DNA of 64,000 nt, taken from contig NC_059508.1 in assembly GCF_914767665.1 (NCBI RefSeq), positions 8,556,001 through 8,620,000 on the forward strand, written 5' to 3'. Positions 49,917 to 60,701 of the stretch are shown here, piece by piece. Both the position numbers and the translations under genes were made by a program. The notes below the pieces were generated by a model that saw nothing but the letters and a program-made list of their open reading frames with translations, made no database searches and was not told where the DNA came from. Source of the stretch: Harmonia axyridis. Taxonomy: Eukaryota > Arthropoda > Insecta > Coleoptera > Coccinellidae. Each line of letters starts with the position of its first letter. Position 1 is the stretch's first letter.

Positions 49917-51146
49917 TAGTGTTCAGTGTCATAATTACCTACAGAAAATATCAGTTAAATTTTTCACTCGAAGGATTCCAAAAATCTGTTATTATTGAGA
50001 AAAATACACCAAAGCATATTCAAGTACAAAATCCACAATGATTATTCAAAATCAAACTGCTATCATTCACAGAATATTATACAAAGTTTTCAAACAAAAA
50101 TCTGTTATTATCCAGAATTGGTCTTCACATATAAAACAAATCTACTCCTATCGTTATTGTTATGATGTAATTCTGAAAAATGCGTCAAATTTATTGAAAG
50201 ATCTCAGAATTTATTGTTGAACTTCCACGAAATTGTTTGATCATTTTTAGTTGATACAATTTTCCATCAAAATGAATAGTAATCTAAATAATTATAATGG
50301 AAACGGAGCGTTTTTAATTAATTAGACACGCATACGCTCAAGTTTTGTTTATTTTATAATTACACACGAATTAAATGAAATCTCTCACCTATAGGTGAAT
50401 ATGTCCGATATTTTATTCTGGTCTGACGATAATACGATAATTTGTATGATCTGACATATTTTTTGGATGACCTTCATTCTGAATTTCCTCAATTTCATTC
50501 ATTAACGTTATTACTTTAGAAATTGCATTTTCCAAATAAGTTATTGTTATCGTCAACTGATGAATAAAAACAAGAATGGATGATCCAGTTAATTTCATTC
50601 ATTAACCTGCATGAAAACATCAAAAATTTAGATCTACAAAATCTTTTTTCATATAGTACTCATTGAAGAACGATTCAACAAACTTGTTCATATTAATTTC
50701 ATTAAATTCAATTCATTGGATATCAACTAAATTAACGAGTTCTTCATGTTGGTTAAGATATCTCTCATTTATCGCAATACTTGAAGAGGTTTTTTGTGCT
50801 TTGCAGTTGGACAAATAACTTAGCAAGACTATTCAGACTAGATACTGAATAACATACTCTACTAATTGGAAAGTTAAAAGAAAAGTTTAACCAAGTCAAT
50901 GTCAACAATTGCTTGATAATGACTTATCCCTAACAGAAACCGAATTTCATTATTCAAAATATTTGTAATATGTATTGTAATAATAGTGTAATATTTTATA
51001 ATCAAGAAATGTTATGCAGGTGAAAACACCCTTATCGTTTCATTTTAAGACAGTTCTTCTGGTTCAATTATGACTGGATAGATTTTGTTTGTCTTCGCAT
51101 CACAACAAATAATGAGTGAATTGAAAACTTGTTGTGGTTGATTTTA
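49917..51146. other. AT-rich intergenic sequence, nothing recognised
   Basis: Only short AT-rich open frames are present. No exon or repeat boundary was supported. Confidence 0.4.
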
Positions 51147-51900
51147 TACAGGGTGATTAACTGCGATGGCCTATTAGACATTTATGGAAAACTTATCATA
51201 ACTTTTTTGTTGAAAATTGGCATGTTGGGGTTTGAGACAAAGATCTTTTTCCCTAAAATATTTTCAGATCTCTACAACTTCTGGTTATACCGAAAACAGA
51301 CTTCTTCTTCCTTATTACAAATGGCACACTCAGTATATCATTGCATAATTAGATAGCTTTTTTGACGAAAACTTCAGCAATTCACCTCAACGGTTCATGA
51401 GTTTTATGAAAGAAATATTGGGAACTCACATTTTTTTTAATATTTAGGCAGAAAATTTTTTTTTCGAGAAAACCTTCATCATTTTTGATTCTGCAAATAC
51501 GTAGTATTATAAGACTGTACGCGGTTTGGACCAAAAATGTACAGGGTGTTTTATCAGAAGGTCATGCACTTGGACAATTTAAAATGCGAGTCCCAATAAA
51601 CACCATTTTTTTTATAACAATCCCAATAACTCATGAACCGTTGAGTTTTCACCAAAGGTATGGCATATTGCCAAAATTGTCGTCAAAAAAGCTATTTAAT
51701 GATGCAGTAATATACTGGATGTGTCATTTGAAATAAGGAAGTAGTAGTCTGTTTCCGGTATAATCAGAAGTTGTAGAGATCTGAAAATATTTTAAGGGGA
51801 AAGATCATTGTCTCAAACCCCAATATGCGACTTTTCAGCTCAAAATTATGATTAGTTTTCCATAAACGCCGAATAGGCCATCCCGGTGAATTACCCTGTA
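51147..51900. repeat. Foldback element with CAGGGTG ends (754 bp)
   Basis: The left arm beginning TACAGGGTGATTAACTGCGA (51147 to about 51425) is repeated in inverse at about 51575-51900, ending with the complement of TACAGGGTAATTCACCGGGA. Matching blocks include GGCCTATT, TTTATGGAAAACT, TTGGGGTTTGAGACAA and TTTTCAGATCTCTACAACTT. It is flanked by TA. The short open frames on both strands here are arm translations, not genes. Confidence 0.85.
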
Positions 51901-53150
51901 TATATATTAACCGGAAAGAGTGTATACCTAAGTATAATTTAAATGAATAAATAAAAAACGAAATTTTGCTCAAAAAGCTCACCAAATGGTAGGATAGCAT
52001 TCGATAAAATTTTCAATATACTGAAATGACAATACATGAAATAACAACATCGTACAGCAGAAAACCTGAATTGAAGAATACTCAAAAAAATATTTGGAAA
52101 ACACATCACAAATTTCAAAACCAAAAAACTAAAACTCAAAGTTTTTTTAGAATACCGAATTAAAGCATTCGAACTGACACCCAAGTATTCGTCTGAATTA
52201 AAAATATCGAACCTACAAAATATCAAAAATGCTTAATCCTTATAAAAAACGAAATATATTTATAATCCTAAGCATTCACCTGTCGAAAAAATATCCATAC
52301 ATTGAAAAGTTGACACTTTCTGGAATACGTCGCCAAATATCAAGATGCATGCAGAAAATAAATATTGCACTTGCGGATATAAGTATCGAGCAGATCGTAA
52401 AATAAGTCAGAAGAACCACCGCACATGAGCATACAACGTTCACAGCAAGCTCGCAAAAACAAACTAAAACTCTCTGGTTCGACTTCTTTTTCGCTCCAAC
52501 CGTCTTTAAACTCCTACCGTTACATTTAAGCAAATCATACACATTTGTGGGATTATTAAAGCGTGAATGTTCATTTTGTATGTGGCACAATTGGATTTTT
52601 AACGTGGAGAGGAGTCTCGAAATAAGTACATATCGATCAACAAGATCTAATGAATATGTTTGTCTTGTTGACAAATTGAAAAATGATACGTTACTGTATG
52701 CAAATATTGTATTTTATATAAGTGTACCATCAGGTTAATTGATGGTTTTACACACAAAGAGTTTTGTTATGGTCTTCAAGTACCAATAACTCCAATAGTA
52801 GCTGCACTATTAAAAAACGAATATTATAGGGCTGAAGAGAAGTCAGGAGCTTCAGAGCTCGTTCATTCATAGGCCAACCGCGCCCAGAAGACCACAGGCC
52901 TTAATTCTCCTACAAATAATTTTTGAGAAAAATCCTCCCACTCATCGATTTCTCTCTTCAAAATTAAGCAAATCCATGCATTCTTGAAGTTGGGGGTTTA
53001 CGCCCCTAACTTCCTAGCCCTACCAATCTTATTTTCGACCAAATAGCTGACATAACTTGTCATCGAAAGATCTTTCAAACGATATATCACAATCAATTTT
53101 GAAAAAAATATCATTGGTACGTAAAACAAACAGCCGATTGATGTAATTAA
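51901..53150. other. AT-rich intergenic sequence, nothing certain
   Basis: Minus-strand open frames at 52226-51939 and 52674-52276 are long for the composition. They lack splice context, motifs or family resemblance. I do not annotate them as genes. Confidence 0.35.
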
Positions 53151-53847
53151 AATCCAATTGAAAAGTCCCCGGTCTACCATAGTAAAACACATCTTCCAAC
53201 TTTTCGATACCATTTTTGTAGAACGATTTGTCTTTCGCTTCAAAACAGTCTTCAGTTTCGTCGATTGGCGCTAAATTTCTTTCCAGCGAGCATTCTTTTC
53301 AGGTCTGAGAACTGGAAAAAGTCGCTGGTGGCCATATCTGGCAAATATGGTGGATGCAGAAGCTATTCTAAGTCCAATTCATAAAATTTTGCCATTATTT
53401 TCATTGATTTATGACACGGCGCATTGTCTTGATGAAACAGTACCTTTTTTCTTCAAATGAGGCCGTTTTTAACGATTCCATCCTTCAAACGAAACAACGA
53501 TGCTATATCATAATCGCTGTTGATGGTCTGGCCCCTTTGGAGGTAATCAATGAATATTATACCTTGCGCATCCCAGAATACTGATGCCATAACCTTGTCA
53601 GCTGACTGTTGTGTTTTTCCTCGCTTTGGATTCGGTTCATCGTGTGCAGTCCACTCAGCTGACTGTCGATTGGACTCCAGAGTGAAATTATGGAGCCATG
53701 TTTCATCCATTGTCACATATCGACGCAAAAATGCAGGTTTATTGCATTTAAACAGATTCAAACACTGCTCAGAATCATTTACATGCTGTTGCTTTTGATT
53801 GATTGTGAGCTCGTGCGGCACCCATTTTGCACACAGCTTTCTCATGT
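53151..53847 (-). mobile_element. Himar1-like mariner, 5'-truncated and rearranged
   Basis: The 3' terminal repeat remnant CCAATTGAAAAGTCCCCGGT begins near 53154. Transposase on the minus strand: MRKLCAKWVPHELTINQKQQ, then RRYVTMDETWLHNFT, DKVMASVFWDAQGIIFIDYL and, after a frameshift, the C-terminal blocks up to the end. Homology ends abruptly at 53847 in the codons before MRKLC. The 5' half of the element is absent, and the open frame continues into unrelated sequence. Confidence 0.88.
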
Positions 53848-54956
53848 CATAAAAACACTGAATTATTATTTTAAATTCGAATAATACCAGTACAGACATT
53901 GAGACGAAAAAATGAACCAAATCACAGCAGCAAATACTCATTAAAAATTGGATGATTTCACGTACAGTAACCTGAATACCTAGTTCATTCAAAATGAAAA
54001 TCTTCATCATTTCGATTTAAATTTTGAAGTTAGGTCGATTCTTTTCTGTAGACAAAAAATCACCAGTATCAGCACAAAAAAAAAATTTTTTCTGAGCTTC
54101 CATAATCATTTTCTATCAAGTATATCTATTGAATCCAGATTGGAACTGCACTTTGGAATTCCTCTAAACAGATCGAGGTATTCACTGACGTCATGATGTT
54201 TCGAGATAGCAAATCATTTAACTTTTTGCTTATAGAACTGTTTGTTTTATTCATGAGTCTTTGGGTTGGTACAAGGAACAAACCAGTTTTCCACGATTGC
54301 AAGAATCTGGCTGTAAATTCATATGCTGTTTATGAGTGGAATCGAACTCACTTAACCCATATAATCGATGTACAAGGTGTTTTCAGTGAGTTTTCTACTC
54401 AAAAATAATACAATCTAAACACTAAATAGGGAGTGGAAACATTTTGGCTTTTTAGCCGTGGTCCATTCGATGTTTCGCTTACTGCGCATCTTCAGAGGAC
54501 TATGTATATCATATTTTGTAGCTCGACGCTGGAAAACTCCAAACTGAATATTGATTTTGTCTGGATGCACCGGATTTGGCGAAGCTATATGATTCATCCT
54601 CTTCCCTTCTGTCTGGTTTAGTTTTAGTTTAGTGCGATCTATTGATTGTAATCAGGCGCTGTTAACCCTACTCAAATATTGTTTATGTCTATCTCTTCAA
54701 CTGAGTCAGATTTTGATTTATAGATTATATTCTCCAACTTCTCCAAGTTCAATAGAATAGAAACCATCGAAATATGGTCAAAACAAGTGGGTAGCAATTT
54801 TAGGAAACATCTTTCCTCATTTGTTCACTGTTTTTTCAGAAATTTGTGGAATTTCATCACGATAAGACAATTTTTATTGCTTTATATTTTAATAAGCTTG
54901 CAGTGCTGGCGTTAGGGGTGAAACAGTGACCGTTTCAGGGGCGGCAATTCGGCTCA
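53848..54956. other. Intergenic sequence, no supported gene
   Basis: A plus-strand ATG frame at 54193-54408 (71 codons, hydrophobic stretch near its start) is the most gene-like piece. It has no further support. A moderately GC-rich patch at about 54900-54956 adjoins the P-like transposon. Confidence 0.3.
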
Positions 54957-54963
54957 GTTTGGG

Positions 54964-57083
54964 CAATACCTCCTAGAAAACAAGGCCACGGTACTCGACC
55001 CGAAAATCTTGTGACGTCAACCATCCCAGGTCATTTTAATATTTGGGCTCGGGTTTAGGGACGCTTCTTATATCCCAGTCGACACAACTGAACCGTGATA
55101 TTCACTTGTTTTGTTAGTTTTTCAACACTTGTTAGCAAGGTTATTCAACCTGTTGTGAAATTTGTGTGAATAATTAGTGTTCAGTGATATTGGACAGTAC
55201 TTTTAAGTACTACCTGTGTTGAGAAAATGCCTTATATGTGTTGTGTTCCTGGGTGCAGGGGAAATTACAAAAATGGACCGAAAGTGCACGCTTTTAAGTT
55301 CCCTACGGATACATACTTGCTTGAAAAGTGGTTAGCGGCCATTCCTAGGCAAAATTTAAAACCCACTATACATACCAAAGTATGTGAGAAGCATTTCGCA
55401 GAGGAGAATTTAATTAAATCCACTTCAGCGACGGATTCAAGAAGCGGTCATACAATAACGGTAACTCTGAAAATCCCTAGACTCAAACCAGATGCTGTTC
55501 CAACTTTGTTTCCTAATTGTCCTAAATATCTATCGAAAAATATCAAGTTTAGAAAAACTCGTGATGAAAAATTAGAAAGAACCGAACTAAAGTATTTGGA
55601 AAAGGCTATAGCGGAAAGTAGAGTAGAATTTGAAAATTATCGAAAGTTGAATTCATATGTAGATTTTGAAACTTTTCTGAATGTTTTAAATAATTTTAAG
55701 CTGCCTAAGCTGTGGAACAAAATTGTTGACGAAAATTTCAGACTGACGAATTGGAAAGCAGATTCGGTAAATATCGTCAACTCGCCGGTGGACAGTACCA
55801 CATTTCAATACGACAATTTATTGTATGAATCCGAAAAAAGGCTAAGAGTTCAGTCACTTCTCACGTTAAAATCACGAACATTCGGTAATATTGATATCAA
55901 AAAGTGTTATGAAAATATTGATTTCACCGACCAGAAACAAGAATATAATACATTCAATCCGAATCTCATTGTAGAAGAGAGCGACATAGATAATATTAAG
56001 GAAGACATGCCTGTGATTACTTATTTAGCAGGTTATTGTTGTTATATTGTTCTGAGGAAAATTCAGTGTGAAAGATGTAAGCGAATATTGATTTTAGATG
56101 ATGAACTTATTGTTGAAGATAATTACTGTCTCATTACTAATCTAAGTCGAGGACGATTGCTTTATCCTCAAGATTCTGTTATACAAATAGTTTTATATTC
56201 ATATTTAATTTTCAATAAAATAATTCAAGAATTCGAAGAGACATTCCTTAGTATTCATAATAAGCGAACATGTCTCATTCAATTTATTTCGAAATATATT
56301 ATTCAGAATGAAATGTTGCCAGAAATTCATTGCGAAATTCATTCCGGTGAATTGATAGCTAATATAGTGATAACATGCACTACAAATACTCTTTTGAAGA
56401 ACTACTGCGGAAAAACTAATGATCGTGTAGTTAAAACATTCAATAAAAGAAAAGCGAAGACATTTGATACTCAATAATCACTTGTGATAATAGTTCTCCC
56501 AGTGAACATTCACAAAGAATTTTTCTCCAAGAAAATTCAGTACGTGATTTTGTAGATATAATCTTGATATAATGCTTAGAATTTCAGCTTATCTAGTGAT
56601 TACTCCTACTGGCAAGGACTTTTCGAATCATTTTTGTGGATAGTGTCATTTTCATCTAAGTTCATCATTTGAATATAATTCAAATGAATCATTTGTTTCC
56701 CAATTATATCATTATTATCCCTTATGGAAGATATCAATATTATCGAATTTTCGTTATTTCAATACTTTCGAATTCCACTTTCGAGATATTTCAATGTTTT
56801 CATACATATACATATACATAGGTATCATATTGATTATCCAGTTTTATTGATAATAAATTGGTTTTTTCTTTGAAACTTGGTTTTTTCCATAATAAAAACG
56901 AATGGGATGCGATGAAAGGCTCAGTTGACGACTGGCATCCTCTTTAAACAAAAAGCCTTTCAAATATTATTCATATAATTGTGAAACGAGTCACAAGCCG
57001 AACGCTCACAGTTCAGTCGACTATGCCCTGAGTATGCTTACGTCACAAGAGAGCACCCAGGCCTTGTAGTCTAGGAGGTATTG
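54964..57083 (+). mobile_element. P-element-like (THAP) DNA transposon, 2.12 kb, with intact ends
   Basis: The left end (54964-54987) reads CAATACCTCCTAGA then ACAAGGCC. The right end (57060-57083) is its inverse, with two or three mismatches over 24 bp. The subterminal sequence CTTGTGACGT at 55008-55017 is inverted at 57040-57049, recalling the subterminal inverted repeats of Drosophila P elements. GTTTGGG flanks both sides (54957-54963 and 57084-57090), extending to GTTTGGGC if one base is shared with the left end. This fits the 8-bp target duplication of P elements. The interior holds one uninterrupted THAP-domain ORF and an AATAAA at 56852-56857. The preserved ends and open frame suggest a fairly recent insertion. 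Confidence 0.85.
55227..56477 (+). CDS. THAP-domain protein of a P-like transposon, catalytic core apparently missing (416 aa)
   Basis: A single open frame from ATG (context GAAAATGCC) to TAA. Residues 1 to about 95 form a C2CH THAP zinc finger: CCVPGC at the start, HAFKFPTD, the conserved Trp in EKWLAAIP, VCEKHF, and a closing AVPTLFP. Residues of about 100-260 are charged, possibly helical linker. About 265-345 resembles the C-terminal region of P/THAP9-type transposases (YLAGYCCYIVLRKI, CERCK, SRGRLLYP). P-type transposases are usually over 700 aa. The RNase H-like core with its acidic catalytic residues was not seen, so the protein probably binds DNA without transposing. It may be a repressor-like deletion product or an incipient domesticated gene. 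Start and length rest on the single frame. Hidden introns are possible but not needed. Confidence 0.75.
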   Translation: MPYMCCVPGCRGNYKNGPKVHAFKFPTDTYLLEKWLAAIPRQNLKPTIHTKVCEKHFAEENLIKSTSATDSRSGHTITVTLKIPRLKPDAVPTLFPNCPKYLSKNIKFRKTRDEKLERTELKYLEKAIAESRVEFENYRKLNSYVDFETFLNVLNNFKLPKLWNKIVDENFRLTNWKADSVNIVNSPVDSTTFQYDNLLYESEKRLRVQSLLTLKSRTFGNIDIKKCYENIDFTDQKQEYNTFNPNLIVEESDIDNIKEDMPVITYLAGYCCYIVLRKIQCERCKRILILDDELIVEDNYCLITNLSRGRLLYPQDSVIQIVLYSYLIFNKIIQEFEETFLSIHNKRTCLIQFISKYIIQNEMLPEIHCEIHSGELIANIVITCTTNTLLKNYCGKTNDRVVKTFNKRKAKTFDTQ

Positions 57084-57091
57084 GTTTGGGC

Positions 57092-60000
57092 CGTATTTTC
57101 ATATTTCATCCTTGATTATTGAAGAAACATGAGGTTGTTCCGCTGCGCTGCGTTTGTCAACATTTGTTGCAATGAAAATCTCCAAACCGCCTTTACTAAG
57201 CAGCCTGTATAATAAATAACACCCCAACCAAGTCGATGTATACACATTCAACATATGGAAAATTCCTATGATTTTGCATTCGAAACTAGTTAATGTTAAA
57301 TGCCAAATGTTTTCAGCGGAACACATGTTTGTAATCCCAATTAGTTTTAGAAACAATACTGAAACTTTGCATGGCCGACCGCCCTTCGTTTGGCTGTTAT
57401 TGTTTTATTAAATTTAAGATATTATACAGAAGTTGGATTTTTTATGTTAACACTATGTGTATTTCTATATTTTTGACTTATGTATATGTATTTATTTTCG
57501 TTTCATTCAAAACCCTTGAAAACATTTGGTGTCATATTTATACATCAAAACATTTCAATATTCTTCATTCATTAGTATTAAAGTGTTTGTACGCACGATT
57601 GCAATATTTTTCATTGGAAGAAGAAAGTTTTTTACCTATTATCATCATGGCAAATGCTATTTTTCTTTTTTTGAAGGGTGATTATGAGGAAGTTCAGATT
57701 TTTTATCCTTTTTGAGCAGGGGCGCCGAAATATGATTTGCTTCAGGCGCAAGCTTGTATCTTATCCACTCTTGCATTTATATATTGGTTTTTTAAGCAAT
57801 CATTTGTTTTTAATTTATTGGTCTACCCTGATTTCACTGACCGAATATAAAAACACTCTGTTAATGAGTGTGACATTATGTTTCCCCCTTTGTCTTCCTG
57901 AAAAATTGAGTTATTTCCGTATTTGTTTCACTATTAACGTTCGAAATGTTATTATCTTGTCCTTTCCTTAACCCAAATACCTATACCAAATTTCATCAAA
58001 ATCCAATTAGTAAAACGCAAAATATTTAGGTCTTGGTAATAGCTTGTTTGCGTCTACTCAACGCGTACCCTGTATCTGGAAAAACTGAAATTCGCATCAG
58101 ACCATCTACAGACAAACAGGATTGAGGATATCCATTCCAAATTCCATAAAAACCGGCCAAAATTTAAGAAGTTGAGAAATTATTTTCATTGAATATTACC
58201 TGTCATAAACAATTGAACAGATTTAAGGACAATTGAAAAAAATCCTATTAGCAGGCAGATTACATAAATAAATGTTCCGTGAATTTTCCAATAAACCCTG
58301 TATAGTAACCGTAAATCTCGATCGATTGAACACCATCGTACCTATGCCTTTTTCAAATATTCCTCATAGAGATCTCCTTTCAAAGGAGTTATTCATTTTG
58401 ACGGGTCCAATATTCGGAATAACTATCAAAGTCAGCCTTAGGCATGTTGAACCGTTGACCGACTATACAGAGTGTAAGTATAAAATTTGTTCCCAATTTG
58501 GCCCTTAAAATGAAAGGAACAGTCATATTCTACGAACATCAGATTCTGAAGTAATATGTAATGATATTCCTTGGATAATGACTAAGTATACAAGATGAGT
58601 ATCAGAATAAAATTACAGAAGAAGCTTGGTTTGGTGACTGAGTAAAAAAATATTCTTCCTCATTGCAGATTTGAGAGTTTTCTATTATCACAATATCTAG
58701 AATAATGTATTCTCGATTACTTACCCTAATTTTCTTTGTAATCGAATAAGAAATATCCATAAGATCATATAACAACTGTAATGACTTCTTCCACATTGCC
58801 CGAAGTAATATATTAATGACCTTAATTCTTATACCAATAAAATAGAATGTAACTGATGAACTTGATGACGACTATTATTCGTACATATTATGACGAAAAA
58901 ACCAATCATCTTCGTATCATTTCTCACTGCCCCTCGTATATTCACAAATTGTGACTTTATAGCCAAGAAGAAAAAATTCTCCCACTTTACGTTGAGTGCT
59001 TTTAACTGTTGAATAATTTCATTTTCTTTATCATAGAATTAAGAGTTTTTTTTTCGTGAGCAATTTCTCTCCTCATATATGATGTGTAAATGGCTGGCCG
59101 TTCAGCCTTAATGTCTTTTGCCATGAGAATGTAGGACGTAAAGCAGGATCCAGTCCTGATCTTGTTGTTTTTATTGGATTTGGTGTTGTTTATAAAACCA
59201 TGTGTCCCGATTTCAAGAAGTCGATACATACAGGCCAAAATTGAAATCCGAAGAATGCAATGCAACAAAACTAAATTATCTCAATTTACTGCACTCTTTG
59301 GGGTAAAAAAAATATGAAATATCCGTCATCAGAATGCTTTTTTTTCTAGGAGGGTCCAAAAAAATACAATCACTTGAAGAGATATCGTATTTACCAGAAA
59401 AAATTAGTATCCTTTCCTGAACTTATCAATCGTATTCACAAAATTATAACAACTCGATATACTTCAGATTGAAGCATTAAATTCGTAAAAAAAATATAAT
59501 GACTCACAGATACACACTGAAGAAAAGTTCATAATTTTGAATAATCCTGAAAGCGTTTTTTATTACATTTTCCATGTATTATCAACTTGTTATGTAATAC
59601 CTACAGAGAAATAAAAATTCTATTCGATCAGAATGAATCGAATTCTATTCAATCCCATTATACTTTGTATAGAATAACTACATGGTAATATTGAAGGTGC
59701 TATAAAATTAATGGTATCAGGACCACATCGCGTTATCGTAGCTAATGGTTATAAGAATTTTTATCACTATCACATTGAAGAAAAATAAAACATTATGTTA
59801 TAGAAAATAATACTCACATTGAAAAAGCCGCTCATTCATTCTTCTCTAAAACAACTAACATAGTTTGAGTGACAACTTGTATATTATTGTGGATTGTGTT
59901 TAACCAAAATGGGAGACAAACTGAAGAACTGGCCAAGATGTTACAAGAGAAGTAACTGTCCTCAACTTACTTATCCATAGCCTCTAGTTATGTATCGACC

Positions 60001-60701
60001 AACTTTTCTGAAACATATATACATCTAACCACTCGGGTTTTTTTTATTTTCCTCTGAAAATTACACACCTGGTCAAAAAAAAACTACAGAATGATTCATT
60101 ACAAATGCATAGCGTAAACACTTTTCAGGATTCAATGTTTTACTTGCAAATTATCCATTCTCAACATTTTTTCGTAACTTCTTACATTCAACATTTTCCC
60201 AAATTTCCAACCATCAACAAGTTTGATGTAGGTACAATTTCTACTTGGAGTTATATGCATTATATATCCCCAGCAAAATCACTGAAATTTTCATAAAAAT
60301 GCAATGATAAGTATTCCACCTTTATCTGAAAGAATTAATGATTTCAAAAACAAAAAATAAAAAATATTCCACCTACATCCCAAAGAATAAATTATTTCAA
60401 AATCAATTTATATCAGGCAACCCAAAAAACACAACGTAACGGAAGTTCTCATTTAAAGAAATGTTCACTAGATGGCAACTCTCTACCAGTTCAAATTCAA
60501 CTGTATATCACATGATATAAACGGTCGAATCTAATTGGTTAACTTTTTCTGTTGTATGTAACCATATGTAACCGTCAATTCATGTGGTACACACTATCAA
60601 AATCATAGTACTCCTATATTTTTGTCGGATGTAAAAAAGATCAATTGTTTTCAATAACAACATCCCTTACTTTTACAATAAGTGTGTTGTGAAGGTGTAC
60701 C
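57092..60701. other. AT-rich intergenic sequence and upstream region of the next gene
   Basis: No gene was supported. The open frames at 57371-57971 and 58272-58508 are AT-rich or without motifs. The last few hundred bases before 60702 should contain the promoter and 5' UTR of the plus-strand gene. No clear core promoter was recognised. Confidence 0.35.

Noticed and set aside
51129..51736. Plus-strand open frames near 51.1-51.7 kb
   Set aside because: They fall in the arms of the foldback element and are mirrored in its other arm.
52276..52674. 132-codon minus-strand frame with hydrophobic and Cys-rich stretch
   Set aside because: Long by chance standards but lacks splice sites, motifs or neighbouring exons; I could not support it as a gene.
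54193..54408. 71-codon ATG frame with hydrophobic start, a possible small secreted peptide
   Set aside because: The hydrophobic stretch begins too far from the start for a typical signal peptide, and nothing else supports it.
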